Shown here piece by piece: positions 19,860 to 29,198 of a stretch of DNA of 64,000 nucleotides. Under the pieces are notes generated by a model. It was not told the origin of the DNA and did no database searches. It saw nothing but the letters and a program-made list of their open reading frames with translations. How positions within the stretch are numbered: the first letter of the stretch is position 1; each line of letters opens with the position of its first letter. Both the position numbers and the translations under genes were made by a program. This DNA comes from Aphrocallistes beatrix. Taxonomy: Eukaryota; Porifera; Hexactinellida; Sceptrulophora; Aphrocallistidae. The stretch lies in assembly GCA_963281255.1 (NCBI GenBank), contig OY725502.1, positions 3,534,001 to 3,598,000 on the forward strand, given 5' to 3'.

Positions 19860-20334
19860 TTTTCTTCATCGTTCTGGCAGCAGAAGCAGATTTACTACCA
19901 TAATTTCTTTTGTAGGCAACACACAAGAGAACAAAGATCATTCACTGATACTATGAAAACAAAGAAGCACGATCAATACTCAACGAGCCTACAAAAGAAA
20001 TTATGGTAGTAAATCTGCTTCTGCTGCCAGAACGATAAAGAAAATGGTTCAGAACTTTGAGCAGCATGGAACTGTTGCAGATAAGACCATAATTGGAGCT
20101 CCAAAGACTGCTAGGTCTCTAGAAAGCATCAAACATGCAGAAAACCATCAGAAATCGTGGAGGCAGGATAGAGCACATCATCAATGACTAGACCCCTGTT
20201 GAGGATGGATTCTATATCTCCCAAGTGTATAATATTTAATACTTTTTACCAAATTAAGTTGCCGTTATTCGTTTTGAAATAATAGCAAATCAAAATTAGG
20301 TCACTACTTATGGACCACCCTGTAGATAGGTTCA
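19860..20334 (+). pseudogene. Mariner-like (IS630-superfamily) transposon remnant with transposase HTH
   Basis: Bases about 19964-20190 encode an N-terminal helix-turn-helix segment: 'NTQRAYKRNYGSKSASAART', then 'IKKMVQNFEQHGTVADK' and 'GAPKTARSLESI', like the N-terminal domain of many mariner-type transposases, then stop. The right end at 20305-20332 reads ...ACTTATGGACCACCCTG followed by TA, a typical terminal repeat with TA target. The catalytic domain is deleted. The 60 bases at 19988-20047 are repeated inverted at 19860-19920. Long dead. Confidence 0.75.
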
Positions 20335-20379
20335 AATAAGATCTAGATAGGCCTAAATAAGATCTATCTATATGAGCGG

Positions 20380-20553
20380 AATCTCAAAGGATGACCTGAT
20401 GGAACCTTGCTATCAAAACCGTCTGAAGAACCAGGGGGTAGGAACTAGGAAGCGAGGGCTCGCAAGCCCCCCCCCCCCCCCATCCCGGTGGCGCATTATA
20501 TATATAAACCGAGTCCCAATGGTGCTCCCCATCTAAAATCATCTTCCTGCACC
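20380..20553. repeat. Array-unit upstream repeat with C tract
   Basis: Holds 'CTCAAAGGATGACCTGATGG', a run of C (about 20468-20482) and 'ACCGAGTCCCAATGGTGCTC'. The first part recurs at 32070-32180 and the last part at 25213-25255, marking duplicated array units. Confidence 0.65.
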
Positions 20554-20706
20554 CAGGGGCGTAATCATGGGGGGCAGTGCCCCCCATTTTTCTTGAACCT
20601 TATTAATTCATAGTATACATATTTGTTTTATTTTGAATTTCTATATATTTGCCCCCCCATTTATTGTGTTTTGCCCTCCCATACTTTTCATTTTGTTACG
20701 CCACTG
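20554..20706. mobile_element. hAT-like MITE with perfect 8-bp duplication and a paralogous empty site
   Basis: Ends CAGGGGCGTAATCATGG and a right end complementary to CAGTGGCGTAACAAAATG; flanked by CCTGCACC on both sides (20546-20553, 20707-20714). The duplicated array unit near 25250-25262 has the same flanks joined without the element (CCTACACC), so the insertion postdates that duplication. Confidence 0.9.
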
Positions 20707-20713
20707 CCTGCAC

Positions 20714-20883
20714 CCTGAGAACCTTCAAATTAAATCAATGATAACTAACTTTGTTATCAAAATCGTATCTGTTGAGTTGATGTTTAATATATCGATAGCA
20801 AGACGGGCGTTTCTGGATTGGGTCGCTAGCATTATCGTTACTATTGGTATATTCACCCTTCTATTTCCTCAAATGATTTACCC

Positions 20884-20927
<44 letters not shown>

Positions 20928-20995
20928 AGGTATATTCAAGGGAAATATAATAAAAATTCAAAGCTATAATGGAAAAATTTTCAAGAATAATAGTA
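20714..20995 (+). pseudogene. Family A 7TM gene fragment (internally deleted)
   Basis: The frame begins in the helix 2 region ('LQIKSMITNFVI', 'ELMFNISIARRAF') and jumps directly to helix 6 ('WVASIIVTIGIFTLLFPQMI'), losing the middle third of the gene. A (TA)n microsatellite at 20889-20924 has expanded inside it. The fragment at 25262-25515 has the same internal junction, so the deletion happened before the unit was duplicated. Confidence 0.8.
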
Positions 20996-21020
20996 TTTCA
21001 AAGAACTACGTAATTAAGTA

Positions 21021-21172
21021 GCTTAATTGGGACATCGGATAATCTGGACAAATCTATAGGAATTAAATAGTAGTTACATAAGATGCTAATACTAAATTCA
21101 CCGATGAATTGTGGACTCTGATTAATCGGGATAAAATATCTAGCTTTGATGTGTCCTAATAAAAGTAGAATT
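21021..21172. mobile_element. pogo/Tigger-like MITE upstream of family A gene
   Basis: Preceded by TA; GCTTAATTGGGACATCGG at one end and GTGTCCTAATAAAAG at the other, with GATTAATCGGGATA inside. Related copies lie upstream of the family A genes at 25950, 47777, 50290 and 52553, suggesting it was carried along by duplication. Confidence 0.6.
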
Positions 21173-21420
21173 GCCTGTTTTCAATGCTAAGAGTAATACA
21201 ATTTGTAAACAACATCCTCAAATTACGTCTAAATTAATTCAAACTTGGTAGATGATATCATCTCAATTGAAAGACTAAGAATTATTCTTAGAGTAAAAGC
21301 AGAAATAAGGGAAATAAGGTTTTGGAAGAATCAGAGAATAACATTTTGTTTCTATAAATTGAGAAACATCACTGTCTCATAGCAATACACTCAAACAGAT
21401 AATATTCCCAATTTAGACGA

Positions 21421-22467
21421 AATGTTGGCGTTGTTACAACGGATCAATGACATTCAAAATAACATCATATTTATCACCTCTATTCTGTTTAGCATTCTGG
21501 CGTTTACTGTTTTTGCTACTTTTTGAAGAGAAAATTTATGCTTGCAAAAGAGATTCGAAACAATTTAAAGACTAATATCACCATGTCACCTGGTTTTCAA
21601 AACCATCTGAAAAACCTCCAAATCAAATTAATGATCACTAACTTTGTCGTCATAATCGTTTTCGTCGAGATTACGTATAATTTATCATTTGTAGCAATAG
21701 TACTGCCAAGTTGGGAAGATACATTTCCGAAAATTAATTTTTCTTCGTTCTATCTGTGGATAGGACATACCATTATTAGGCAGATTGAAGACATTGCAGT
21801 TCTCTGCCACATGGCCATTCCTTGTCTGTTACTGAGAGTGCTACTGTTAATATACCTTCATTGTCCTTATAGGTACACAATGATGAGATGGAGCATCTAC
21901 ATTATAGTGAGAATTGTAGTGTTGGGACCAATTCTTCTTTATTTGAGTGACCATTCTCTTATTGAGTTGGCATTACTCCAGGAGATACTGAGAGCACTGG
22001 CGTTCCTTGCTGATTTACTCATCTATATGATCTATTCACGGAGATTCTACCTACATCTCAAAAGTAGAGAGAAAGAGGCCAGATTTTTCAAAGACAGAAC
22101 TACTTATCTTAATGAAAGAGCCATTTGCCTACACTTTAAAGTAGCTAGCATTCTCGTTATTATTGGTCAATTCGCTCTTCAATTTCCCCAAGCAATGTAT
22201 GTATTAATATATGTACCAGATACATTCATAGGGTTATATAATAAGGAAACTCAAGCCATAATGGAATCAACGATCATGGCTGTATTAAATATTGGTATAA
22301 TCATATACTCCCTCGTCTTCATCTTAAACTATCTCTATATGATTAGTTTAGTTGTAGGAAGTTATCTGGTGCAGAAACGTGGACTTGTTCATGTTAACAA
22401 GAAGATCAAACCTATCATCACAGCCTACCACAAATCTCCACATTTTGCAAGAAATTTCAACCCATAA
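21421..22467 (+). pseudogene. Family A 7TM gene with a one-base frameshift near the 5' end
   Basis: The ATG at 21421 opens a frame matching the N-terminus of the intact paralogue at 25950 ('MLALLQRIND', 'ITSILFSILAFTVF'). A run of five T at about 21510-21514 replaces the six T of the paralogue, so the frame stops a few codons later. The downstream 314 codons from 21523 are intact to the C-terminal 'HKSPHFARNFNP'. Either a recent null allele or a homopolymer error. An AATAAA at about 22520 may be the polyadenylation signal. The rest shows helices 2-7 of family A, described under 25950-26993. Confidence 0.82.
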
Positions 22468-22659
22468 TAATTTAAAATTTGCATGATATTTTCCTAGTTT
22501 AATGTTTTGTATTTTATCAATAAATATTCTTTTTAAATAAGGCAGAATATTGACAGTGTAATTAATTAAATACTAGCTCTTCCTTCATCAAAAATATTGA
22601 TATCTAAATGTTTTTATTTTATGAAATAAAATAACTTTTTCTGGTAAATGACATTTTTT

Positions 22660-23045
22660 GCAATTTATCGTTTATTCAGAGCACTCTCCACCAGTATGAG
22701 TCCATTTTCCTGACTGCTCGAAATGCATTTATTCAAAATCATTATTTGTTTACTTATTTAATTATTTTGCTTTATCTTTTAGTTATTATTTCGGCTGATT
22801 ATTTGATTGAATCCTAACCCACATACATAATAATTTCATATTAAACTAACTAATATATATTGATTGCTGTCTAAATACATACAAAAGATATTTAGAGACG
22901 TTCTTTCCATCTCTTGAATTCTTCCAAGTCACAACTCAACAAAATACAGTTATAACAGGTGGCCATTATGATGTGCCATTATATACATGTTCACTGAATT
23001 TTGAGTGTCAATTCTTATTCTGTTTACAATAGACAAAAGGTAAAA
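22660..23045. repeat. Array 3' flank block, copy 1
   Basis: Downstream of the family A gene. Contains TTTATTCAGAGCACTC, ATTTGATTGAATCCTAA and GACGTTCTTTCCATCTCTTG. Recurs at 27190-27600 and 32240-32650, and inverted at 53085-53420. No coding potential. Confidence 0.75.
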
Positions 23046-23074
23046 TATCCTTTAGAAAATTATAGTGATATGGG

Positions 23075-23300
23075 AACGCTGAATCTGTCCTACGCCTGAG
23101 TTCGAAATCTGTCCTACGATTATTCCGAGTTTTCCAGTGGGTTTTGTGGGTTTTTCTTTGGGTTTTGGGTTTTTATTCTGTGGGTTTTTGTGGGTATTCC
23201 CACTGATATCCTGTGGGAATGGGTTTTGAAATTCTATTCCCACGGCAACCCTGACAGATTCCGAACAGTTTGGTCGTAGGACAGATTCCGGTAATATCGT
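23075..23300. mobile_element. Composite insertion with CTGTCCTACG inverted ends
   Basis: GAATCTGTCCTACG at 23080 and CGTAGGACAGATTC at about 23275 are inverted and bracket an inverted copy of the GTGGGAAT-rich repeat (about 23125-23255) seen at 19640-19735. The paralogous region near 27600 lacks this insertion. No clear target duplication. Confidence 0.55.
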
Positions 23301-23359
23301 TGTACAGGATCAGGCGACTCAGTGGTATGTGTAGATCTGTACAACATATGCGTATTTAT

Positions 23360-23448
23360 TAATGATTTCAAACTTTTTCACTTAAACTCTGGTTTAGAAA
23401 GTAGTATGGCCGAACTGCAGATAATCAAGAAATCATTTGAACAATATC
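23360..23448 (+). promoter_or_regulatory. Conserved PAQR upstream block (candidate promoter), copy 1
   Basis: TTTCAAACTTTTTCACTTAA...GGTTTAGAAAGTAGTATGGC...TGCAGATAATCAAGAAATCA. The same block lies upstream of the PAQR genes at 28338, 38986 (minus), 44095 (minus) and of the inverted relic at 40.2 kb. Here it is joined directly to the pseudogene body. A promoter role is inference. Confidence 0.45.
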
Positions 23449-24308
23449 AGTTTCCATGAATTATTTCATTTTATATCATCATCAATTAATATTTGCAACA
23501 AATCAATTGTCAACATTTTCACTACCTTTCTTTTCCTTTTTCTCACAAGTATGGAGCCATTCTAAAAAAATAAAAACCCTCTTGTTCACTCTCTATGCTA
23601 TAATCTCGTTATTTCCTAGCCTTTCTTACTTGTTATCTTGATTAATATTTGCAACATAAATACTTAACGTTTATTATCTCAATTTTGTTCCTATACGGTG
23701 GAGGATTTTTCTATAATTTGAAGATTCCAGAATCATCACGACCTGGATATTTTGACTTATGTGGAAACAGTCACAATATGATGCATGTTGGAGCAGCTCT
23801 TTCGGCTTTATTCTTCCACAAGCGCGCTTCGCTTGCTTGCGCTGCGCGGCTGGCGGACACTTTGTGTCCGCCGGAGGCTCTCTTCGGTCGCCCAGAGCCA
23901 CATTTGTTAATTAAAAAGGAGATAATATCTCTAAATATCTCTGTTTTACTGTGATAATCGATATCACTCGAAAAATCACCAAATTTGTCAAATTTAAAAT
24001 TTTTGATGCGTAATGATGACGTTATAACAAAGTGATGAGCCATCATTTTTTGATGATAATTGTATCATATGTGAAGTATGTTAGTATACAGATTCTATTA
24101 AAATTTGTTCCTTTTATTTCCTTTTAATGACTAAGTTATGCTCGAATAACTGTATTGCTTAACTTTTAAAATGTGACAAAGACGTCATAATTCCATGATG
24201 AGTCGATATTTTCGCCTGAGCTCAGAAATTCCTGGAGCCATAGGCAAAAGACTCCCACATGCCAAAAATTAACTTCCTGTGACAGGCAGTTTCGTTAATC
24301 AATTCGTT

Positions 24309-24362
<54 letters not shown>

Positions 24363-24433
24363 TAATCGAGTTTTAATAGTAAGGATGAATTCATTTTACA
24401 GATTGCACAAACTGCTTATGCTCACTACGATTG
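23449..24433 (+). pseudogene. PAQR pseudogene, 5'-deleted and split by a Helitron-like element
   Basis: The upstream block is fused to codon ~144 of the PAQR frame, so the first half is deleted. Surviving pieces: 'MNYFILYHHQLIFATN', 'KKIKTLLFTLYA', 'GGGFFYNLKIPES', 'FDLCGNSHNMMHVGAALSAL', with several frame breaks and the first His of the HxxxH region changed in context. At 23819-24385 a Helitron-like element interrupts the gene. The last exon piece 'EFILQIAQTAYAHYD' and stop follow at 24386-24433. The intact paralogue at 28338-29198 supplies the empty site. Confidence 0.88.
23819..24385 (-). mobile_element. Nonautonomous Helitron-like element, copy 2, in a PAQR pseudogene
   Basis: Same termini as copy 1: minus-strand start TCCTTACTATTAAAACTCGA, (TA)n at about 24306-24351, end GCGCGCTTG. 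Comparison with intact PAQR genes (TTCTTCTATGAATTC) shows insertion exactly between A and T without target duplication; a nearby T-to-C change is the only flank difference. It contains the stem GGCGGACAC/GTGTCCGCC (loop TTT). Confidence 0.82.
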
Positions 24434-25261
24434 ATATTATTTCATAGTCAGCTCTATAAATCTTAGTGATTTCATATTATTGCTATAAATAGTAACTGAG
24501 AACAATTCTTTATATTAAATTGTGATTACATCTTTATACTAGTAAATCCTTCGTTTTAACACAACAAATAGGGTACCAATTTAGGCTGTGTCACATTTCC
24601 TGTTTGGTCGGCCTTAAACTGCCTCTTCACTAAATTCGTCATGAATATAACTATTGCACAATCACATGATGGTTAATCAAAGTTTGCTTATATTTTATTG
24701 GTAATTTGATACCATATGTATATATGTTGGTAATACATTCCTGAATATACATAAGTCTTTTTAGTGCAGCTCCTATAGGTAGATGCCCTTATGGCATGGA
24801 CGAAGTATCTCGTCCGCCCGTATGTATGTATGTATGTATGTATGTATGTATGTATGTATGTATGTATGTATGTATGTATGTATGTATGTATGTATGTATG
24901 TATGTATGTATGTATGTATGTATGTATGTATGTATGTATGTATGTATGTATGTATGTATGTATGTATGTATGTATGTATGTATGTATGTATGTATGTATG
25001 TATGTATGTATGTATGTATGTATGTATGTATGTATGTATGTATGTATATATGTCCGTAAGCAGGTAGGATCTTTTTATAGCGTAGATGTGCACCGTCAAC
25101 TTTTCACACCTTTTTTATACATTATATATTACTTCACTCTCACAATAGAAATCATTGCACGACACTACAATATTTCCTTTTTCGAAAAGTCGAACCATTT
25201 CCGCATTACCATATAAACCGAGTCCCAATGGTGCTCCCTATCTAAAATCATCTTCCTACAC
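24434..25261. other. Unit boundary region
   Basis: PAQR 3' flank (24434-24770, matching 29200-29680 in part), then the TATG microsatellite, then unit-upstream sequence (25205-25261) matching 20505-20545. No gene. Confidence 0.6.
24821..25047. repeat. (TATG)n microsatellite, about 56 units
   Basis: Uninterrupted TATG tetranucleotide array. It is open in several frames on both strands (MYVC- and HTYI-type translations) purely because of its composition. Located between the PAQR pseudogene and the next array unit. Confidence 0.97.
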
Positions 25262-25515
25262 CCTGAGAACCTTCAAATTAAATCATTGATAACCAACTTT
25301 GTTATCATAATCGTATGTGTCGAGTTGATGTCCAATATTTCGATAGCAAGACGGGCGTTTCTGGCTGGGTCGCTAGCATTCTCGTTACTATTGGTATATT
25401 CACCCTTCTATTCGTTCATCATGATTTATCCAACAATATATATACCAGGTATATTCATAGGGAAATATAATAAAAAAACTCTAATGGAAAAATTTTCAAG
25501 AATAATAGTTTGAAG
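25262..25515 (+). pseudogene. Family A 7TM gene fragment, second copy of the same deletion
   Basis: 'MITNFVIIIVCVELMSNISI' then the same jump to a helix 6 fragment as in 20714-20995, ending near 'YIPGIFIGKYNKKT'. Shares the deletion junction (ARRAF followed by helix 6 sequence) with that fragment, so both derive from one deleted ancestor by segmental duplication. Small frame differences separate the two. Confidence 0.8.
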
Positions 25516-25548
25516 CATAAGTAATTCAAAGAACTACGTAATTAATTA

Positions 25549-25702
25549 GCTTAATTGGGACATCGGATAATCTGGACAAATCTATAGGAATGAGATAGTA
25601 GTTACATATGATGCTAACACTAAATTCACCGATGAATTGTGGACTCTTCTTAATGGGGATAAAATATCTAGTTTTGATGCGTCCTAATAAAAGTAGAATT
25701 GC
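25549..25702. mobile_element. pogo/Tigger-like MITE upstream of family A gene (second unit)
   Basis: Near-identical to 21021-21172, in the same position relative to the downstream 7TM gene; inherited with the duplicated unit. Confidence 0.6.
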
Positions 25703-25949
25703 CTGTTTTCAATGCTAAGGGTAATCCAATTTGTAGACAACATCCTCAAATTACGTCTAAATTAATTCAAACTTGGTAGATGATATCATCTCAATTGAAA
25801 GACTAAGAATTATTCTTAGAGTAAAAGCAGAAATAAGGGAAATAAGGTTTTGGAAGAATCAGAGAATAACATTTTGTTTCTATAAATTGAGAAACATCAC
25901 TGTCTCATAGCAATACACTCAAACAGATAATATTCCCAATTTAGACGAA

Positions 25950-26993
25950 ATGTTGAGGTTGTTACACTGGATCAGAGTCATTGAACGTGACATCATATTT
26001 ATCACCACTATTCTGTTTAGCATTCTGGCGTTTACTGTTTTTTGCTACTTTTTGAAGAGAAAATTCATGCTTGCAAAAGAGATTCGAAATGTTTTAAGGA
26101 CTAATATTACCATGTCACCTTGTTATCAAAACCATCTGAAAAACCTTCAAATCAAATTAATGATCACTAACTTCGTCGTCATAATCGTTTTAGTCGAGAT
26201 TATGTTTAATTTTTCATTTGCAGGGATAGAATTGCCAAGTTGGGGAGATACATTTCCGAAAAAAAAGTTTCCTAATCTGGCGAGAGGATATAACTATTTC
26301 AGGCAGATTGAAACTATTGCAGTTCTCTGCCACATTGCCATTCCTTGTCTGTTACTGAGAGTGCTACTCTTAATATACCTTAATTGTCCTTATAGGTACA
26401 CAATGATGAGATGGAGCATCTACATTATAGTGAGAATTGTAGTATTTGAACTAATACTTTTCTCTTTGTGTGAAATATATCTTACTGAGTTGGCAATACT
26501 CCAAGAGTTATTGAAATCACTCGTGCTCCTTGTTGATTTACTCACCTATATCATATATTCACGGAGATTCTATCTACATCTGAAGAGTAGAGAGAAAGAG
26601 GCCAGACTTTTCAAAGACAGAACTACTTATCTTAATGAAAGAGCAATTTGCCTCCACTTTAAAGTAACTAGCATTCTCGTTACTATTGGTCTATTCGCTC
26701 TTCAATTTCCCCAAGCAATGTATATAATAATATATGTACCAGATACATTCATAGGGATATACTATAATAAGAAAACTCAAGCCATAATGGAATCAACGAT
26801 CAATGCTGTATTAAATATTGGTTTAATCATATACTCCCTCGTCTTCATCTTAAACTATCTCTATATGATTAGTTTAGTTGTAGGGAGTTATCTGGTGCAG
26901 AAACGTGGACTTGTTCATGTTAACAAGAAGATCAAACCTATCATCACAGCCTACCACAAATCTCCACATTTTGCTAGAAATTTTAACCCATAA
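25950..26993 (+). CDS. Seven-helix membrane protein, family A, copy 1 (orphan receptor-like)
   Basis: Intact, intronless, 347 residues. Seven hydrophobic segments near 14-36, 67-88, 122-146, 154-174, 196-217, 240-262 and 292-316. Basic stretches fall in loops 1-2 ('FLKRKFMLAKEIRN'), 3-4 ('CPYRYTMMRW') and 5-6 ('YSRRFYLHLKSREKEARLF') and in the C-tail ('QKRGLVHVNKKIKP'), predicting an N-out/C-in GPCR-like topology. The helix 2-3 loop ('ELPSWGDTFPKKKF') and the 4-5 and 6-7 loops are the variable, predicted outer parts. There is no DRY motif and no Cys in the second outer loop, so it is not a typical rhodopsin-class receptor; I do not recognise a named family. Its upstream and downstream flanks match the 21.4-kb copy at a spacing of about 4.53 kb. 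Role as chemoreceptor is inference. Confidence 0.88.
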   Translation: MLRLLHWIRVIERDIIFITTILFSILAFTVFCYFLKRKFMLAKEIRNVLRTNITMSPCYQNHLKNLQIKLMITNFVVIIVLVEIMFNFSFAGIELPSWGDTFPKKKFPNLARGYNYFRQIETIAVLCHIAIPCLLLRVLLLIYLNCPYRYTMMRWSIYIIVRIVVFELILFSLCEIYLTELAILQELLKSLVLLVDLLTYIIYSRRFYLHLKSREKEARLFKDRTTYLNERAICLHFKVTSILVTIGLFALQFPQAMYIIIYVPDTFIGIYYNKKTQAIMESTINAVLNIGLIIYSLVFILNYLYMISLVVGSYLVQKRGLVHVNKKIKPIITAYHKSPHFARNFNP

Positions 26994-27189
26994 TAATTTA
27001 AAATGTGCATGGTATTTTTCCTAGTTATTTGTCTTACATTTTAACAATTAATAATTGCTTTTAATTTAATAATATTGACTGTGTAATTAATTAAAAAGTT
27101 CTTCCTCTATCAAAAATATTTATGTCTGAAATTTTATATTTTATGGAATAAACTGACCTTTTTATTGACAAAAATTACATTGTTGCATT

Positions 27190-27600
27190 CTATCGTTTTA
27201 TTCAGAGCACTCCACCAGTATTAGTCAATTTGCTCACTCCTCGAAATGTATTTGTTCAAAATAATTCTTTGTTTACTTGTTTGTTTACTTTTTATTTTGT
27301 TTTTTATTTTGTTTTATCCTTTATATATTAATTCGGCTCATTATTTGATTGAATCCTAATATACAGAATAATTTCATATTAAACTCACTAACACTTTGTT
27401 TACCTGCCTAAATAAATACGAAATATATTTAGAGACGTTCTTTCCATCTCTTGAATTCTTCCAAGTCACAACTCAACAATATACAGGTATAACAGGTGAC
27501 CATTATGAAATGCCATAATATACATATTCACTGAATTTTGAGTGTTAATTCATATTCTGTTTACAATAGACAAAAGGTAAAATATGCTTTAGAAAATTAT
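27190..27600. repeat. Array 3' flank block, copy 2
   Basis: Same as 22660-23045: TTTATTCAGAGCACTCCACC, GACGTTCTTTCCATCTCTTG and AATATACAGGTATAACAGGT. An AATAAA near 27148 may serve the gene ending at 26993. Confidence 0.7.
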
Positions 27601-27643
27601 AGTGATATGTGTAGGTATACAACATATGCGTATTTAGTAATGA

Positions 27644-27913
27644 CAAGCACGCTTCGCTTGCTTGCGCTGCGAGGCTTGCGGACACTGCGTGTCCGCAGAG
27701 TCGCCCTGCGGGCGCCTGGGGTTACTCAACCTAACATATTTTGGGAATTTTCTTTTCTTTATATAGATATTTTAAACAAAGGTCAACGAATAATTTCTCA
27801 TATGGATCCGAAAATATGATATTCGAATATTCGTTGGAAGCTAGTCTCTAGCCTATTTTTGAGATTTGTTTACTTTATGTATCTATTGAAAACAAAAGTA
27901 AACTTAATCGAGA
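27644..27913 (-). mobile_element. Helitron-like element, divergent subfamily, with empty site
   Basis: Read on the minus strand it starts TCTCGATTAAGTTTACTTTT and ends with the hairpin TGCGGACAC/GTGTCCGCA and ...GCGTGCTTG, between A and T. The paralogous site near 23365 (TTAATGATTTCAAAC) is uninterrupted, which fixes both ends exactly. Only the 3' hairpin end is shared with the main family; part of the body (AAGCTAGTCTCTAGC) also occurs near 37725. Confidence 0.8.
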
Positions 27914-28005
27914 TTTCAAACTTTTTCACTTAAACTCTGGTTTAGAAAGTAGTATGGCCGAACTGCAGATAATCAAGAAATCATCAGAACAATATCAGGG
28001 CATCC
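27914..28005 (+). promoter_or_regulatory. Conserved PAQR upstream block (candidate promoter), copy 2
   Basis: Same block as 23360-23448, about 340-420 bases before the PAQR ATG at 28338. Conservation across copies in an otherwise AT-rich background suggests function or shared recent ancestry; not distinguishable here. Confidence 0.45.
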
Positions 28006-28337
28006 TATACAATTAATATTGTATTTCTGATACAGTATTCATTGTACTTGTAATTGTAATTGGAGAAAACTTACAGAAGAAAACCACTGTTTATTATCTA
28101 AGATAAACAGATTATTCTGAATGCTGCAATAGAAAAACAAGTCAAGAGTAAATTCCATAAGATAGGTTAATGGCTAATGGGCCAATTATATATTCATATT
28201 TTAAGAAACTTATCAAGTTCTATTGTAAATAATTTAAAGATAATTTTCTCAAAATATGAATATATAAATTGTCAAAAGATTAAATTCAAATTTAGCTTTT
28301 CTAATTACATTTTACTGACTCGGCTACCTCATCCAAA

Positions 28338-29198
28338 ATGTCTAGATTGATTTCTTTTGAAGAAATTCCTAAGCATATGACCTGGTTGACAGACAATCCC
28401 TTTATCCTCAAGTACCATCGTCCTCCAACAAGTTCTCTCATCACCTGTATCACTTCTAGCATTACAAAATGCAACACAGAAACAGTTAATATTCTGACTC
28501 ATCTCATCCCAACTCTCTTAGCTATGTATACACTATGCTATCATTTGCTATATAATGTGACGTTCTCCTTATTCCACCATGAATTTCCATGGGACCATGC
28601 TCCTGTAATGGATAGATGTGTTATATCTTCACTTCTGTTAGGTTTTATTTCGTGCTTCGGATTATCCACATTGTTTCATGCATTTAGCTGTCATGTTGAT
28701 TACGGAGGTCATTTTCTCAAGGCTGACTTTTTTGGAATTTTAATTGCAGGTTCTTGTGCTGGAGTTTCCATGAATTATTTCATTTTATATCATCATCAAT
28801 TAATATTTGCAACAAATTCAATTATCAACATTTTCACTACCTTTATTTTCCTTTTTCTCACAAGTGTGGAACCATTCTCTAATACTAAAGCTAAAAAAAT
28901 AAAAACTCTCTTGTTCACTCTCTATGCTGTAATAGCATTTTTTCCTAGCATTTTGTATTTGTTATTCTTGACTAATATTATGGAACATAATTACTTAACG
29001 TTTATTATCTCAATTTTTTTCCTATACGGTGGAGGATTTTTCTATAATTTGAAGATTCCAGAATCAATATGGCCTGGATATTTTGACTTATGCGGACACA
29101 GTCACAATATAATGCATGTTGGAGCAGCTCTCTCGGCTTTATTCTTCTATGAATTCATTTTACAGATTGCACAATCTGCTTATGCTCACTACGAATGA
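28338..29198 (+). CDS. PAQR-family (progestin/adipoQ receptor, hemolysin-III-like) membrane protein 1
   Basis: Intact, intronless, 286 residues. PAQR hallmarks: 'NPFILKYHRPP' (20-30), 'TETVNILTHLIP' (E48, N51, H55), 'STLFHAFSCH' (S110, H114), 'KADFFGI' (D130) and 'GHSHNIMHVG' (H256 and H260). Ser, Asp and the three His are the residues that hold zinc in adiponectin receptors, so the metal centre is complete. Seven helices are visible at about 50-72, 90-113, 126-148, 157-176, 188-210, 218-237 and 257-280. Animal PAQRs act as lipid or steroid receptors and have been linked to ceramidase-type activity; ligand here unknown. An N-V-T sequon (73-75) lies after helix 1. It is nearly identical to the copy at 32941 (about four residue changes). 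Confidence 0.94.
   Translation: MSRLISFEEIPKHMTWLTDNPFILKYHRPPTSSLITCITSSITKCNTETVNILTHLIPTLLAMYTLCYHLLYNVTFSLFHHEFPWDHAPVMDRCVISSLLLGFISCFGLSTLFHAFSCHVDYGGHFLKADFFGILIAGSCAGVSMNYFILYHHQLIFATNSIINIFTTFIFLFLTSVEPFSNTKAKKIKTLLFTLYAVIAFFPSILYLLFLTNIMEHNYLTFIISIFFLYGGGFFYNLKIPESIWPGYFDLCGHSHNIMHVGAALSALFFYEFILQIAQSAYAHYE

Noticed and set aside
24773..25216. Several long open frames on both strands over the TATG array
   Set aside because: A tetranucleotide repeat without stops is open in several frames; the apparent proteins are MYVC- or HTYI-type repeats only.
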